Notes: generated from the sequence alone by a model not told the origin. DNA of 16,794 nucleotides from an uncultured Holophagaceae bacterium (GCA_903876615.1 CAIRAS010000080.1:1-16794); one strand, 5' to 3'. Shown: positions 1 to 6,883, numbered from the stretch's first letter. Program-made: numbers and translations.

Positions 1-74
1 CGCTGCGGCCTGAGGGAATATTCGGCGGGATCCTCGGTGTCGGTGGTGGGATCGAGGTCGGGGTGTCGGTGCAT
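1..74 (-). CDS. ruvB: Start of Holliday junction helicase RuvB (partial)
   Basis: Only the first 24 codons are inside the window; the gene runs off the left edge. The reverse strand reads ATG at 74 and stays open, giving MHRHPDLDP, then an acidic stretch, then EDPAEYSLRPQ. RuvB proteins typically start with a variable acidic N-terminus followed by a conserved (E/D)xSLRPxxLxEFIGQ segment, and the SLRPQ here sits about where that motif is expected. RuvB is the AAA+ motor that drives branch migration of Holliday junctions with RuvA. An AGGAG sits just upstream of the ATG, though only two bases from it. The identification rests on this short motif, so another protein is possible. Confidence 0.6.
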   Translation of the reverse strand, partial: MHRHPDLDPTTDTEDPAEYSLRPQ

Positions 75-183
75 GACTCCTATTCCCGCACGGGACTTCC
101 ACTTGTGTCCAGCCAGTGGACGGATAATCTTGGGTCACGCCTGACAATCCCCGCCTCTGTCCTCTGTCCACCCGAGACCTGCT
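75..183. promoter_or_regulatory. Divergent intergenic region between ruvB-like gene and histidine kinase
   Basis: This 109-bp gap must hold promoters for both outward-reading genes. On the plus strand GATAAT at 123-128 matches the sigma-70 -10 consensus at five of six positions, but no convincing -35 lies 16-18 bases upstream. On the minus strand a TGGACA-like -35 is present without a good -10. I see no clear operator. Confidence 0.35.
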
Positions 184-1710
184 GTGCACCAGCGCTACCA
201 GCTCCTGATTCGCGACCGCCACGGGTTCGAACGCACCGTGCCGGTCTCCCGCTCCATCACCCTGGGGCGCCAGAGCCTCTGCGATGTGGTGCTCTCGGAC
301 AGCATGATCAGCCGCGCCCACCTCCGGCTCGACCTGCAAGGGGAGACCTGGTGGGCCGAGGACCTTGGCACGACCCACGGCAGCACCTGCGGCGACCAGC
401 AGCTGGGCCGCATGGTCTGGACGCCCGGAACCCCGCTGCGTCTGGCTGACGGCGCCTATACCATCACCCTGCTCTGCTCGGATCAGAGCAGCTCGGAGCT
501 GCACCTGCAGGCCATCCTGGAGACGGCCCAGCTCCTGGCCGAGGAAGTGGACCTGGAAGACCTCCTGGAACAGTCCCTGGACAAGCTGCTGGCCATCTCG
601 GGCACGGACCGGGGCTTCCTCATGCTGCTCGAGGACGGGGAGCTCACCCCCCGGGTGCAGCGGAACCTGGGCCAGGAGCTGGAAGGCAGCATCCACTTGT
701 CCCTGTCCAGCGTCCGCAAGGTCTTCGAGACCGGCGAGCCCATCTGGATCCTCAATGTCTCCGAAAACGACCTCCTGCAGAACCAGCACTCCATCCAGCG
801 GCTCGAGCTGAAGACCATCCTCTGCCTGCCCCTCCTGCTCCAGGGACGGCGTCTGGGCGTGGTCTACCTCGACAGCCGGAGACCCATCACCGAGCCCCCC
901 GACCGCGAGACCTTCGAGGCCATCGTGGCCCTCTGCGCCATTGCCATCGAACGCACCCGCCTCTCCGAAGAGAACCTGCGGACCCACGTGCTGGCCACCG
1001 TCGGCCAGGTCGCGAGCTCCATCGTGCATGACTTCAAGAACGGCCTGTTCGTGCTGCGAGGCCACGCCGACCTGCTGGAACTCTCCACGGAGGACCCGAA
1101 GGTCCGGCACCACTCCAGCAAGATCCTCCAGTGCGTGGACCGGTTGACCCACCTCAGCCAGGACGTCCTCGACTTCGCCAAGGTCCGGGAGCCCCGCCGC
1201 GAGACCGTGGATCTCCGGTCCTTCCTTGACGCCATCCTCGAACCCCTGGTGCCCCGGGCCGCGGAGCTGGGCGTCAACCTCCACGCCGAAGGTCCTTCCT
1301 GCCTGGTGAAGCTGGATCCTGCCCGCTTCACCAGGGTCATGGAGAACCTCCTGGCCAACGCCCTCGACGCCACCCAGGACCTCCGCGGCGAGATCCTCGT
1401 CGCCTGGCTGCCGGTCAACGGGGGCATCCAGATCCACGTCAAGGATCAGGGATGTGGCATGCCGCGCCGGATGATCAAGCGGATCTTCGAGCCCTTCTTC
1501 ACCTACGGCAAGAAGAAGGGCACGGGCCTGGGCATGGCCACCGTGAAGAAGATCGTGGACGAGCACGGCGGCAGCCTGGAGTTCTTGAGCGAGGAGGGAT
1601 CGGGCACCGAGGTCATCCTCACACTGCCAGACCATCCCATCACCGGCGTGAGCAAGACCCTTGAGGCGAGCACCGGCAAGAACCCCATCGTGCCCACGGA
1701 AACGCCATGA
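184..1710 (+). CDS. FHA-GAF sensor histidine kinase
   Basis: A cytoplasmic sensor kinase of 508 residues with no membrane segment. Residues 1-95 form an FHA phosphothreonine-binding domain (LGRQ near 28, SRAH near 43, then a GTTHGS segment). Residues about 115-258 look like a GAF sensor domain. The histidine kinase core follows: H-box with H282 in IVHDFKNGL, N-box ENLLANALDA with N392, G1 box DQGCGMP at 421, an FEPFF F-box, and G2 box GTGLGM. A 25-residue tail after the ATPase domain overlaps ispF. The start is GTG with only a weak ribosome site, chosen because it leaves a complete FHA domain. No receiver domain or response regulator is adjacent, so the kinase is an orphan here. FHA suggests it also reads Ser/Thr phosphorylation (inference). 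Confidence 0.9.
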   Translation: MHQRYQLLIRDRHGFERTVPVSRSITLGRQSLCDVVLSDSMISRAHLRLDLQGETWWAEDLGTTHGSTCGDQQLGRMVWTPGTPLRLADGAYTITLLCSDQSSSELHLQAILETAQLLAEEVDLEDLLEQSLDKLLAISGTDRGFLMLLEDGELTPRVQRNLGQELEGSIHLSLSSVRKVFETGEPIWILNVSENDLLQNQHSIQRLELKTILCLPLLLQGRRLGVVYLDSRRPITEPPDRETFEAIVALCAIAIERTRLSEENLRTHVLATVGQVASSIVHDFKNGLFVLRGHADLLELSTEDPKVRHHSSKILQCVDRLTHLSQDVLDFAKVREPRRETVDLRSFLDAILEPLVPRAAELGVNLHAEGPSCLVKLDPARFTRVMENLLANALDATQDLRGEILVAWLPVNGGIQIHVKDQGCGMPRRMIKRIFEPFFTYGKKKGTGLGMATVKKIVDEHGGSLEFLSEEGSGTEVILTLPDHPITGVSKTLEASTGKNPIVPTETP

Positions 1711-2198
1711 CCGCCCTCCGAATTGGCCAGGGCTTTGACGTCCACCGGTTCGCTGCGCCCGAGGAGGGTCGCCCGCTGGTGCTCATGGGCTGCGCCATCC
1801 CCCATGACCGCGGCCTCGCCGGGCACAGCGATGCGGACGTGATGCTCCATGCCCTCATGGATGCCCTGCTCGGCGCGGCCGGACTCGGCGACATCGGTCT
1901 GCACTTCCCGGACACCGAACCAGCCTACAAGGGCGCCGACTCCACGCACTTGCTGGAGCAGGTCATGGGTGACCTGGCCGAGCGGGGCTGGCGTGTCGTC
2001 AACGCGGACGTCTGCCTGGTCGGGGAGCGCCCCAAGATCGGTCCTTACCGCCAGCAGATGCGCGACCGGGTGGCGCCCCTGCTCGGCATCTCCGCCGACC
2101 TGCTCAACGTGAAGGCCACGACCACGGAACGCCTGGGCTTCACCGGACGCGGCGAAGGCCTGGCCGCCCAGGCGGTGGTCCTCCTCCAGCGGACCTGA
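1707..2198 (+). CDS. ispF: 2-C-methyl-D-erythritol 2,4-cyclodiphosphate synthase
   Basis: IspF converts CDP-methylerythritol 2-phosphate to methylerythritol cyclodiphosphate, releasing CMP, in the MEP isoprenoid pathway. The 163-residue product has the normal family length and is complete. The zinc ligands D11 and H13 lie in GFDVHRF and H48 in HSDADVMLH, matching E. coli D8, H10 and H42. The family segments GDIGLHFPDT and KATTTERLGFTGRGEG are present. The ATG overlaps the stop of the upstream histidine kinase in an ATGA, so translation is probably coupled. IspD, its usual neighbour, is not in the window. Confidence 0.97.
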   Translation: MTALRIGQGFDVHRFAAPEEGRPLVLMGCAIPHDRGLAGHSDADVMLHALMDALLGAAGLGDIGLHFPDTEPAYKGADSTHLLEQVMGDLAERGWRVVNADVCLVGERPKIGPYRQQMRDRVAPLLGISADLLNVKATTTERLGFTGRGEGLAAQAVVLLQRT

Positions 2199-2260
2199 CC
2201 GCACAGGCGATGAGACCCGGCGGGCCTTCATCGCATATGATGGGTGTTCCCGGAGGCTTC

Positions 2261-2686
2261 ATGAAGTTCCACCCCGCTGTTCCCGCCCTGGTGCTGCTGG
2301 CCGCTGCATCCTTCACTGCCTGCAGGAAGGTGCCGCTCACGCCCAGCTCCCCGATTCCCGCGGGCACGGTGGTCTTCCGCTTCACCCGGGCCGTGCGGGG
2401 TCCCCTCGAGCTCACGCTGGATGGCGCCCGCATCCCCATCAAACAGTCTTCGAAGGAAGGCCGCAGCCTTCAGATCAGCGGGCTTCCCACCGGCAAGCAC
2501 CGCTTCTTCCTCACCAGCCAGGCAGAGACCTTCAGCCCCGACTCCGGGGAGCTGGTTCTCCCTGCCGACCGGGGGCTCTATCTGGTCGCGCTCACGCAGA
2601 AGTTAGAGGCCGTGCTCTACGGCAAGCCGGATCAGCTGCCTCCCGCGGAGGGCCTGCCCGGGGTCACCGCCCTGCTCATCAAGTAG
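2261..2686 (+). CDS. Putative lipoprotein, unknown function
   Basis: A 141-residue protein from the ATG that follows a GGAGG ribosome site. An upstream in-frame ATG at 2210 lacks one and would bury the signal peptide, so I prefer 2261. Residues 1-21 look like a lipoprotein signal: two positive or polar residues, a hydrophobic Leu/Ala stretch, then FTAC with C21 as the likely lipidated cysteine; the -3 position is Phe rather than Leu, so the lipobox is imperfect. The rest looks like a small beta-rich domain (GPLELTLDG, GLPTGKHRFFL), reminiscent of PEGA-type domains, but I cannot assign a family. It ends 2 bases before the ferredoxin gene and is probably co-transcribed with it. Confidence 0.75.
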   Translation: MKFHPAVPALVLLAAASFTACRKVPLTPSSPIPAGTVVFRFTRAVRGPLELTLDGARIPIKQSSKEGRSLQISGLPTGKHRFFLTSQAETFSPDSGELVLPADRGLYLVALTQKLEAVLYGKPDQLPPAEGLPGVTALLIK

Positions 2687-2688
2687 CC

Positions 2689-2982
2689 ATGGCGCGGTTG
2701 GCCCGGACACACCAAGGCGACCGCGTCCTCTGCGGCGGGGAGACCCTCCTGGCCAGTTGCCTGGAGGCAGGCATTCCGGTGGCCTCCGCCTGCTCCGGCC
2801 GGTGCGCCTGCGGCCGCTGCCTCGTCACCGTCCTGCGGGGTGCTGAGCACCTGGATCCCCGCACCCCCCGCGAAACAGCCCTGCTCGACAGGCTGGAAGC
2901 AAGGCAGGACCAGCGCCTCGCCTGCCAGTGCCCGCTGCCCGCCGAAACCAACGACCTGCTCATCACGGCTGGCTACTGGTGA
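2689..2982 (+). CDS. [2Fe-2S] ferredoxin
   Basis: A 97-residue protein with the cluster-binding pattern of plant/adrenodoxin-type ferredoxins: C35-x5-C41-x2-C44, then C79 in RLACQ. The spacing (x5, x2, about x34) resembles the adrenodoxin/ISC type more than photosynthetic ferredoxins. Extra cysteines occur at 15, 24, 39 and 81; C39 lies inside the binding loop. It likely carries one electron in the cytosol, but its partner is not evident. It starts 2 bases after the lipoprotein stop, and its own stop overlaps the GTG of the hydrolase, so the three genes look like one translational unit. No isc or hydroxylase genes flank it. Confidence 0.88.
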   Translation: MARLARTHQGDRVLCGGETLLASCLEAGIPVASACSGRCACGRCLVTVLRGAEHLDPRTPRETALLDRLEARQDQRLACQCPLPAETNDLLITAGYW

Positions 2983-3959
2983 GGCGGTCCGGCTGGGTCG
3001 CCCTGGGCCTCGCCCCCCTCGTGGGCCTGGGGGCCTTCTGCGCCTGGAAGACCCGGGCGGTGGCCCAGGAGCTCATCGATCCGCCCTTCTATCGGGCTCA
3101 GCCCCTCGCCCGGGTGGAGGGCACCTACCGGGAGCTGGCCCAGGGCCAGGACGGTGACCCCGGCGGCACCTGGACCAGCGCAGAGGTCGAGGGCCTGCAG
3201 CTCTGGCGCTTCGCCCGGCCCACCCCCTCCCCGGGCCTGGTCCTGCTGCTGCACGGCTTCGGCGATGACCGCTGGGGCACCAGTCCCGCCCTGAAGTGGT
3301 TCCCGGGGCTGGATGCCGCCATCTTCACCTACCGGCGCCGGGATGATGCCATGCGCCGGGGCGGTCCCGTGCCGCCCGTGACCTTCGGCGCACTGGAAGC
3401 CAAGGAGGTGGTCCGCATGGTCCACCACCTGGAGGCTACGGGGCTGCCCCGCCGGCGGATCCTCCTGCTGGGCCGCAGCCTGGGCGCCTCCGTGGGTCTG
3501 CTGGCCCTGGCCGACCTTGAGCGGGAGGGCCGGGGTCCCCTGGCCGGCATCATCTGGGAGGGCGCCCCCGCCAGCTCTCGCAGCTTCGCGGAGCGCCTGG
3601 TGCGGGGACCGGAGGATCGGGTCTGGCACGTCCTGGCCCCGCCCATCGGGGCCGCCGCCGCCCGCCTGGCCGGGCGCTGGGGCGGCTATGCCCCCGCTGC
3701 CACGGACCTCGTCCAGGGCCTGGCGGGGCTGCGCCTGACCACCCCCAGCCTCTGCTTCCTGGCCACCCAGGACCGGCTGGCCCCGCCGCAGGTCCAGCGG
3801 CAGCTGGCGGCCCAGTTCCAGAACGGCCGGGTGGTCGAGGTGAACACCTGGCACCTGCACTGCGCCGAAGTGCTGGGTCCGGGCTACACCGATGCCATCC
3901 GCAGCTCGGTACAGGCCTGGTTCCCGGCGGGCAAGGACAAGGGCCCCGAAGGGCCCTGA
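2979..3959 (+). CDS. Membrane-anchored alpha/beta hydrolase
   Basis: A 326-residue serine hydrolase from GTG at 2979, which overlaps the ferredoxin stop as GTGA. A start at 2928 would overlap the ferredoxin more deeply and put extra residues before the signal anchor. The N-terminus RRSGWVALGLAPLVGLGAF looks like an uncleaved signal anchor, placing the domain outside the cytoplasmic membrane. Fold marks are LLLHGFGDD near 90 (oxyanion region), the nucleophile elbow GRSLG with S167, the likely acid D265 in ATQDRL, and the catalytic His among H292/H294 in WHLHC. It resembles the YqkD/BAAT-like group of cytoplasmic-membrane hydrolases. Its substrate cannot be read from the sequence. A GC-rich hairpin lies across its last codons. 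Confidence 0.85.
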   Translation: MRRSGWVALGLAPLVGLGAFCAWKTRAVAQELIDPPFYRAQPLARVEGTYRELAQGQDGDPGGTWTSAEVEGLQLWRFARPTPSPGLVLLLHGFGDDRWGTSPALKWFPGLDAAIFTYRRRDDAMRRGGPVPPVTFGALEAKEVVRMVHHLEATGLPRRRILLLGRSLGASVGLLALADLEREGRGPLAGIIWEGAPASSRSFAERLVRGPEDRVWHVLAPPIGAAAARLAGRWGGYAPAATDLVQGLAGLRLTTPSLCFLATQDRLAPPQVQRQLAAQFQNGRVVEVNTWHLHCAEVLGPGYTDAIRSSVQAWFPAGKDKGPEGP

Positions 3960-3981
3960 GTCCGGCACCCTCGTCGGGGTG
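3940..3981. terminator. Paired hairpins between convergent genes (possible bidirectional terminator)
   Basis: Two stem-loops sit where the hydrolase and the CsgG-domain gene converge. The first is perfect: AGGGCCC (3940-3946), loop CGAA, GGGCCCT (3951-3957). The second is CACCC (3966-3970), six-base loop, GGGTG (3977-3981). Neither is followed by a T-tract, so intrinsic termination is uncertain. Confidence 0.4.
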
Positions 3982-4719
3982 TCAGTCGTCTTCGTTGGCG
4001 GAGACTGTGGCGCGCAGGAGCTTAGGAGCGATGCGCTGCACGATGGGCTCGAAGACCTTGTTCACCAACTCCTCGTCGTAGGAGACTTCAGAGCCGCCCC
4101 CAGCCACCTTCACGCTGGTGTCATCCAGCTTGTCCTCGTCCTTCCAGGCGCCCAAGATCTCGCCGGTCTCGACCTCGATGAGGCGGATGTCCAGGCGGCC
4201 CGTGAAGGAGGCCTTCTTGACGTTGACGCTGCCGGCCACGGCCCCGGCCATGCCACTGCCGGTCACCTTGCCCACCAGGGCGCCCACGCCCCACCCTGAG
4301 CTGAAGCCGGCTTCCTTGTAGGCAAAGCGGGTGACCTTGCCGGTCATCACATATTTCACGCCCAGCAGCTTGCCAATCTTCTGAACCGTGGCGGTGTCCA
4401 CCTCGCCGCTCTGCTGGAAGTTCAGCTCGCCGCGGATTTCCTGGAGGCGCTCCCGCTCGATGACCCGAATCTTGTTCTTGCCCTTCTCCACGATCTCGGT
4501 GGTGAAGAGGTCTCGTAGCTGATTGGAGATGGTCCCCATCTGGTTGCCCCACCCGCCGTGGCGCCAGCCGTGCCAGGCATCCGGCGCAGCCTTGAAGTCC
4601 AGGATGGCGATACGGGGAAGCTTCGCCTTGTCTTCCTTGGACAGCTTCTTCTGGGCCAAGGCAGGAACCGTGATCGCAAAGACTGCGAGCAGCGACAGGA
4701 ATACTTTCCGGAGGCGCAT
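3982..4719 (-). CDS. CsgG-domain exported protein
   Basis: A 245-residue protein with a cleavable signal peptide (MRLRKVF, a hydrophobic stretch, cleavage after ALA22). The start follows AGGGAG five to six bases upstream; the frame is open further but that part overlaps the HU gene. The mature part resembles the CsgG fold: PRIAILDF at 35-42, then a segment with RVIERERLQEI, GKLLGVKYVMTGKVT (116-130) and LDIRLIEVETGEILGAW (176-192). CsgG forms the curli outer-membrane secretion pore, but many relatives of unknown role exist. There is no lipobox cysteine and no curli gene nearby, so a periplasmic role is as likely. A Trp/His/Gly-rich insert (47-60) and a Gly/Ala-rich stretch (139-168) are unusual. 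It follows the HU gene by 40 bases. Confidence 0.8.
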   Translation of the reverse strand: MRLRKVFLSLLAVFAITVPALAQKKLSKEDKAKLPRIAILDFKAAPDAWHGWRHGGWGNQMGTISNQLRDLFTTEIVEKGKNKIRVIERERLQEIRGELNFQQSGEVDTATVQKIGKLLGVKYVMTGKVTRFAYKEAGFSSGWGVGALVGKVTGSGMAGAVAGSVNVKKASFTGRLDIRLIEVETGEILGAWKDEDKLDDTSVKVAGGGSEVSYDEELVNKVFEPIVQRIAPKLLRATVSANEDD

Positions 4720-4759
4720 GGAGACTCCCTGGGTTGTGACAGATCCTGAGGACGCTCGA

Positions 4760-5056
4760 CTAGTCGTCGATGAGCTTGCTGCGCAGTTCCTTGCCCAGCT
4801 TGAAATAGACCACCCGCTTGGGGGGGACCTGGATGCTCTCCCCGCTGCGCGGGTTGCGCCCCTGGCGGGCGCGGCGATCGCGAAGGCGGAAGCTGCCGAA
4901 GCCGCGCAACTCAACACCCTCGCCGGTCCGGAGAGATTCAATGATGCTCTCCAGGAACGTGTTCACCAGGACGTCCGCGTCCTTCTTGCCAAGCTCAAGC
5001 CGCTCCATAAGGTGACGGGAGAGGTCAGCCTTGGTGAGGGTCTCCATTGATTCCAT
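4760..5056 (-). CDS. HU/IHF-family DNA-binding protein
   Basis: A 98-residue histone-like protein that binds and bends DNA as a dimer. The N-terminal helices read TLTKADLSRHLMERL, then ELRGFGSFRLRDRRARQGRNPRSGE, the beta-arm and DNA-intercalating Pro signature of the family, and a VYFKLGKELRSKL C-terminal strand and helix. The length is typical. The ATG at 5056 follows GGAG five bases upstream and is preferred over an in-frame ATG at 5047. The longer open frame to 5128 has no support. I cannot separate HU from IHF by eye; the GFGSF and VPPKRVVYFK segments lean towards IHF-like proteins. It probably leads the CsgG-domain gene. Confidence 0.93.
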   Translation of the reverse strand: MESMETLTKADLSRHLMERLELGKKDADVLVNTFLESIIESLRTGEGVELRGFGSFRLRDRRARQGRNPRSGESIQVPPKRVVYFKLGKELRSKLIDD

Positions 5057-5105
5057 GGGAACTCCGTAAGGGTTAAGCACTATGGATGCACGAGGGCAGT
5101 CCTCA

Positions 5106-5136
5106 ATAAATCCCCCATCCGGGCCCATTGGTCAAG
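5106..5136 (-). promoter_or_regulatory. Candidate sigma-70 promoter for the HU/IHF gene
   Basis: On the minus strand TTGACC (5131-5136) matches the -35 consensus at five of six positions. TTTATT (5106-5111) is a weaker -10 at 19-base spacing. It would give a leader of about 40 bases before the ATG at 5056. The long spacing lowers confidence. Confidence 0.35.
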
Positions 5137-5157
5137 GGGGACATCTCCATCTATTTG

Positions 5158-5195
5158 AAAAAAAGAGTGTACCCCCCTCCCAAGGAAGGGGGGTA
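5158..5195 (-). terminator. Intrinsic terminator of pepA
   Basis: On the minus strand, six bases after the pepA stop, TACCCCCCTTCC pairs with GGGAGGGGGGTA across a two-base loop. The stem has 12 pairs, one of them G-U. CACTC and then a run of seven T follow (5158-5164 read on the reverse strand). This is a textbook Rho-independent terminator. Confidence 0.9.
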
Positions 5196-5200
5196 GCCCT

Positions 5201-6673
5201 TCAATCCATCAGCCACTCGAGCAGGAAGCGGGGACCTTCGCCGCTCCCCCCGTGGGTCCGGTAGTCGCGCTCCTTGCCGGACCAGGACCCGGACAGGTCC
5301 ACGTGGACCCAGGAGGCCTGGCCGACGAACTCCCGCAGGAAGAGGCCGGCGGTGATGGTGCCCCCCCACCGGATGCCCGTGATGTTCTTCAGGTCCGCCA
5401 GGGGACTCTTCAGGAGATCCGAGTATTCCTCCACCAGGGGCAGCTGCCAGAGGTACTCGCCCACGGCGCCCCCGGAGTCCACGAGGCGGTCCACCAGCTT
5501 CTGGTCCGTGCCCATGACCGCGGAGACCCCGTCGCCCATGGCCACAAGGGCCGCCCCGGTCAGGGTGGCCAGGTCCACGACGTGGTCGGCGCCGAGCTCG
5601 CTGGCGAGGTGGAGCAGGTCCGCCAGGACCAGGCGGCCCTCGGCATCGGTGTTGAGCACCTCGACGGTCTTGCCGCTGCGGGTGCGCAGCACGTCACCTG
5701 GCTTGTAGCTGGAGCCCGAAGGCATGTTCTCCACCAGACCCAGGAGCCCCGTGACCTGGACCGGCACTTCCAGCTGGGCGCAGGCGACCAGGGTGGCCAG
5801 GACGATGGCCGCACCCGTCATGTCGTCCTTCATGGTCTCCATGCCGGAACCGTCCTTGAGGGACAGGCCGCCCGAATCGAAGCAGACGCCCTTGCCCACG
5901 AGCACCACGTGCTTCTTCGGCTTCTCCTTGGGCTTGTACTCGAGCTTGACCACCCGGGGCGGCCGGACGCTGCCCTGCCCCACGGCCAGTACCGCCCGGA
6001 AGCCACCCTTTTCCAGGGCCGGCACGTCCAGGATTTCGCAGTGAATTTTGTGCTGCTTGGCGAGCTTCGCGGCTGTTTCCGCGAAAACCTCCGGATAGAG
6101 ATCGCCAGCGGGGGTGTTGGCCAGGTCCCGAACCCGGTGGCAGGCGGCCACGCCGGCCTCGACCACGGGCAGCTTGCGGCGCGCCTTGCGGGTGTCGTCC
6201 CCATTGGTGAAGACTTCGACGGAGGTGAACTGCTTGGCCTCCGGCTTGCCGCCCTTGAACGCCACGAAATCGTAGTTAGCGAGCAGAGCCCCTTCGGTCA
6301 CCGCAATCTGCACGGCGTCGTGGTCAAGGGTGGACGTGGAGGGCGACAGCACGCCGATCTTCTTCCACTTCTTTTTCAGGCAGAACCGCCCCGCGGCGCC
6401 CACGGCCTTGCGGATCTTGTTGAGGGTCACCTTCTCTTCGTCACCGAGGCCCACCAGCACCATCCAGCGGCTCTCCTTCACGCCATTGGGGTGATGCAGC
6501 GGCACAACTTCAAGATAGTCCGCCTTGAAATCCTCTTCATCCATCACCTGTCGGGCGACCTTGCTGATGGCAAGGGGCAGACGGTGGCGCTCACGGCCTG
6601 AAAAGACCGGAACGATGAGGGCATCTCCAGCGAAATCCTTACCGGTCTGAGAACTGATATCCACTGAAGGCAT
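5201..6673 (-). CDS. pepA: Leucyl aminopeptidase (M17 family)
   Basis: A full-length 490-residue cytosolic aminopeptidase that removes N-terminal residues, preferring Leu, using two metal ions. The catalytic domain carries K261 and D266 in VGKGVCFDSGGLSLK, D284 in MKDDMTGAA, and D343 and E345 in NTDAEGRLVLADLL as metal ligands. K273 and R347 are the catalytic pair, in the family order. The N-terminal third is the poorly conserved domain that mediates hexamer formation. GGAGG lies seven bases before the ATG. Transcription ends at the strong terminator at 5158-5195. E. coli PepA also binds DNA at cer/carAB; nothing here shows that role. Confidence 0.97.
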   Translation of the reverse strand: MPSVDISSQTGKDFAGDALIVPVFSGRERHRLPLAISKVARQVMDEEDFKADYLEVVPLHHPNGVKESRWMVLVGLGDEEKVTLNKIRKAVGAAGRFCLKKKWKKIGVLSPSTSTLDHDAVQIAVTEGALLANYDFVAFKGGKPEAKQFTSVEVFTNGDDTRKARRKLPVVEAGVAACHRVRDLANTPAGDLYPEVFAETAAKLAKQHKIHCEILDVPALEKGGFRAVLAVGQGSVRPPRVVKLEYKPKEKPKKHVVLVGKGVCFDSGGLSLKDGSGMETMKDDMTGAAIVLATLVACAQLEVPVQVTGLLGLVENMPSGSSYKPGDVLRTRSGKTVEVLNTDAEGRLVLADLLHLASELGADHVVDLATLTGAALVAMGDGVSAVMGTDQKLVDRLVDSGGAVGEYLWQLPLVEEYSDLLKSPLADLKNITGIRWGGTITAGLFLREFVGQASWVHVDLSGSWSGKERDYRTHGGSGEGPRFLLEWLMD

Positions 6674-6756
6674 AAGGGTTCCTCCTCGGTATCGAGCCTA
6701 GGTGCAGGACGAAAAAAAGGAAAGCCCATTTTTTGATCGTTAGCTGTCGCAAGATT

Positions 6757-6810
6757 TCAGTTGGTTAGGGCCAAGTTTTCCTTACTTATCAGCCGAATCA
6801 GTTGATTAGG
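6757..6810 (+). repeat. Imperfect 13-bp direct repeat
   Basis: TCAGTTGGTTAGG at 6757-6769 recurs as TCAGTTGATTAGG at 6798-6810, differing at one base, with starts 41 bases apart. The second copy overlaps the AATCA-GT-TGATT inverted repeat and touches the large hairpin. Both lie in AT-rich non-coding DNA upstream of pepA. Confidence 0.6.
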
Positions 6811-6813
6811 CAA
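6785..6813 (-). promoter_or_regulatory. Candidate pepA promoter with palindrome in the spacer
   Basis: On the minus strand TTGCCT (6808-6813) and GATAAG (6785-6790) each match the sigma-70 elements at four of six positions with exactly 17 bases between. The -35 would lie in the arm of the hairpin at 6808-6849. The spacer holds AATCA-GT-TGATT (6796-6807), an operator-like inverted repeat. The leader to pepA would be about 105 bases. Matches are modest, so this is a candidate only. Confidence 0.3.
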
Positions 6814-6849
6814 ATTATATTTGTTGTTTACAACAAATATAATTTGCCT
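6808..6849. repeat. Perfect 42-nt AT-rich inverted repeat (hairpin)
   Basis: AGGCAAATTATATTTGTTGT (6808-6827), a TT loop (6828-6829) and the exact reverse complement (6830-6849) give 20 uninterrupted base pairs. It lies 35 bases past the double stop of the HNH gene on the minus strand and upstream of pepA. No T-tract follows on either strand, so it is not a standard intrinsic terminator, though it may still stop transcription or stabilise the 3' end of the upstream mRNA. Its low GC contrasts sharply with the surroundings, which fits a mobile-element remnant or a repeated intergenic element. Confidence 0.85.
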
Positions 6850-6883
6850 GGCCAGGGCCTGTGATCCGGGAATCCGGCCCTCA

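Noticed and set aside
223..232. GGGTTCGAAC resembling a tRNA T-loop
   Set aside because: It encodes part of the FHA domain (HGFERT), and no acceptor stem or anticodon arm can be formed around it.
63..449. 128-codon plus-strand open frame at the left end
   Set aside because: It is an out-of-frame reading over the FHA domain; Pro/Arg-rich translation with no homologous feature.
2973..3968. 331-codon minus-strand open frame
   Set aside because: It is antisense to the alpha/beta hydrolase, which has a full catalytic triad; the shadow is Gly/Gln/Pro-rich only.
5361..5367. C7 run inside pepA as a possible slippage site
   Set aside because: It is shorter than the C9 run, lies in conserved coding sequence with no domain boundary, and is expected at this GC content.
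5252..6601. 449-codon plus-strand open frame
   Set aside because: It is antisense to pepA, whose active-site residues are all intact; the translation is a compositional shadow with no domain.
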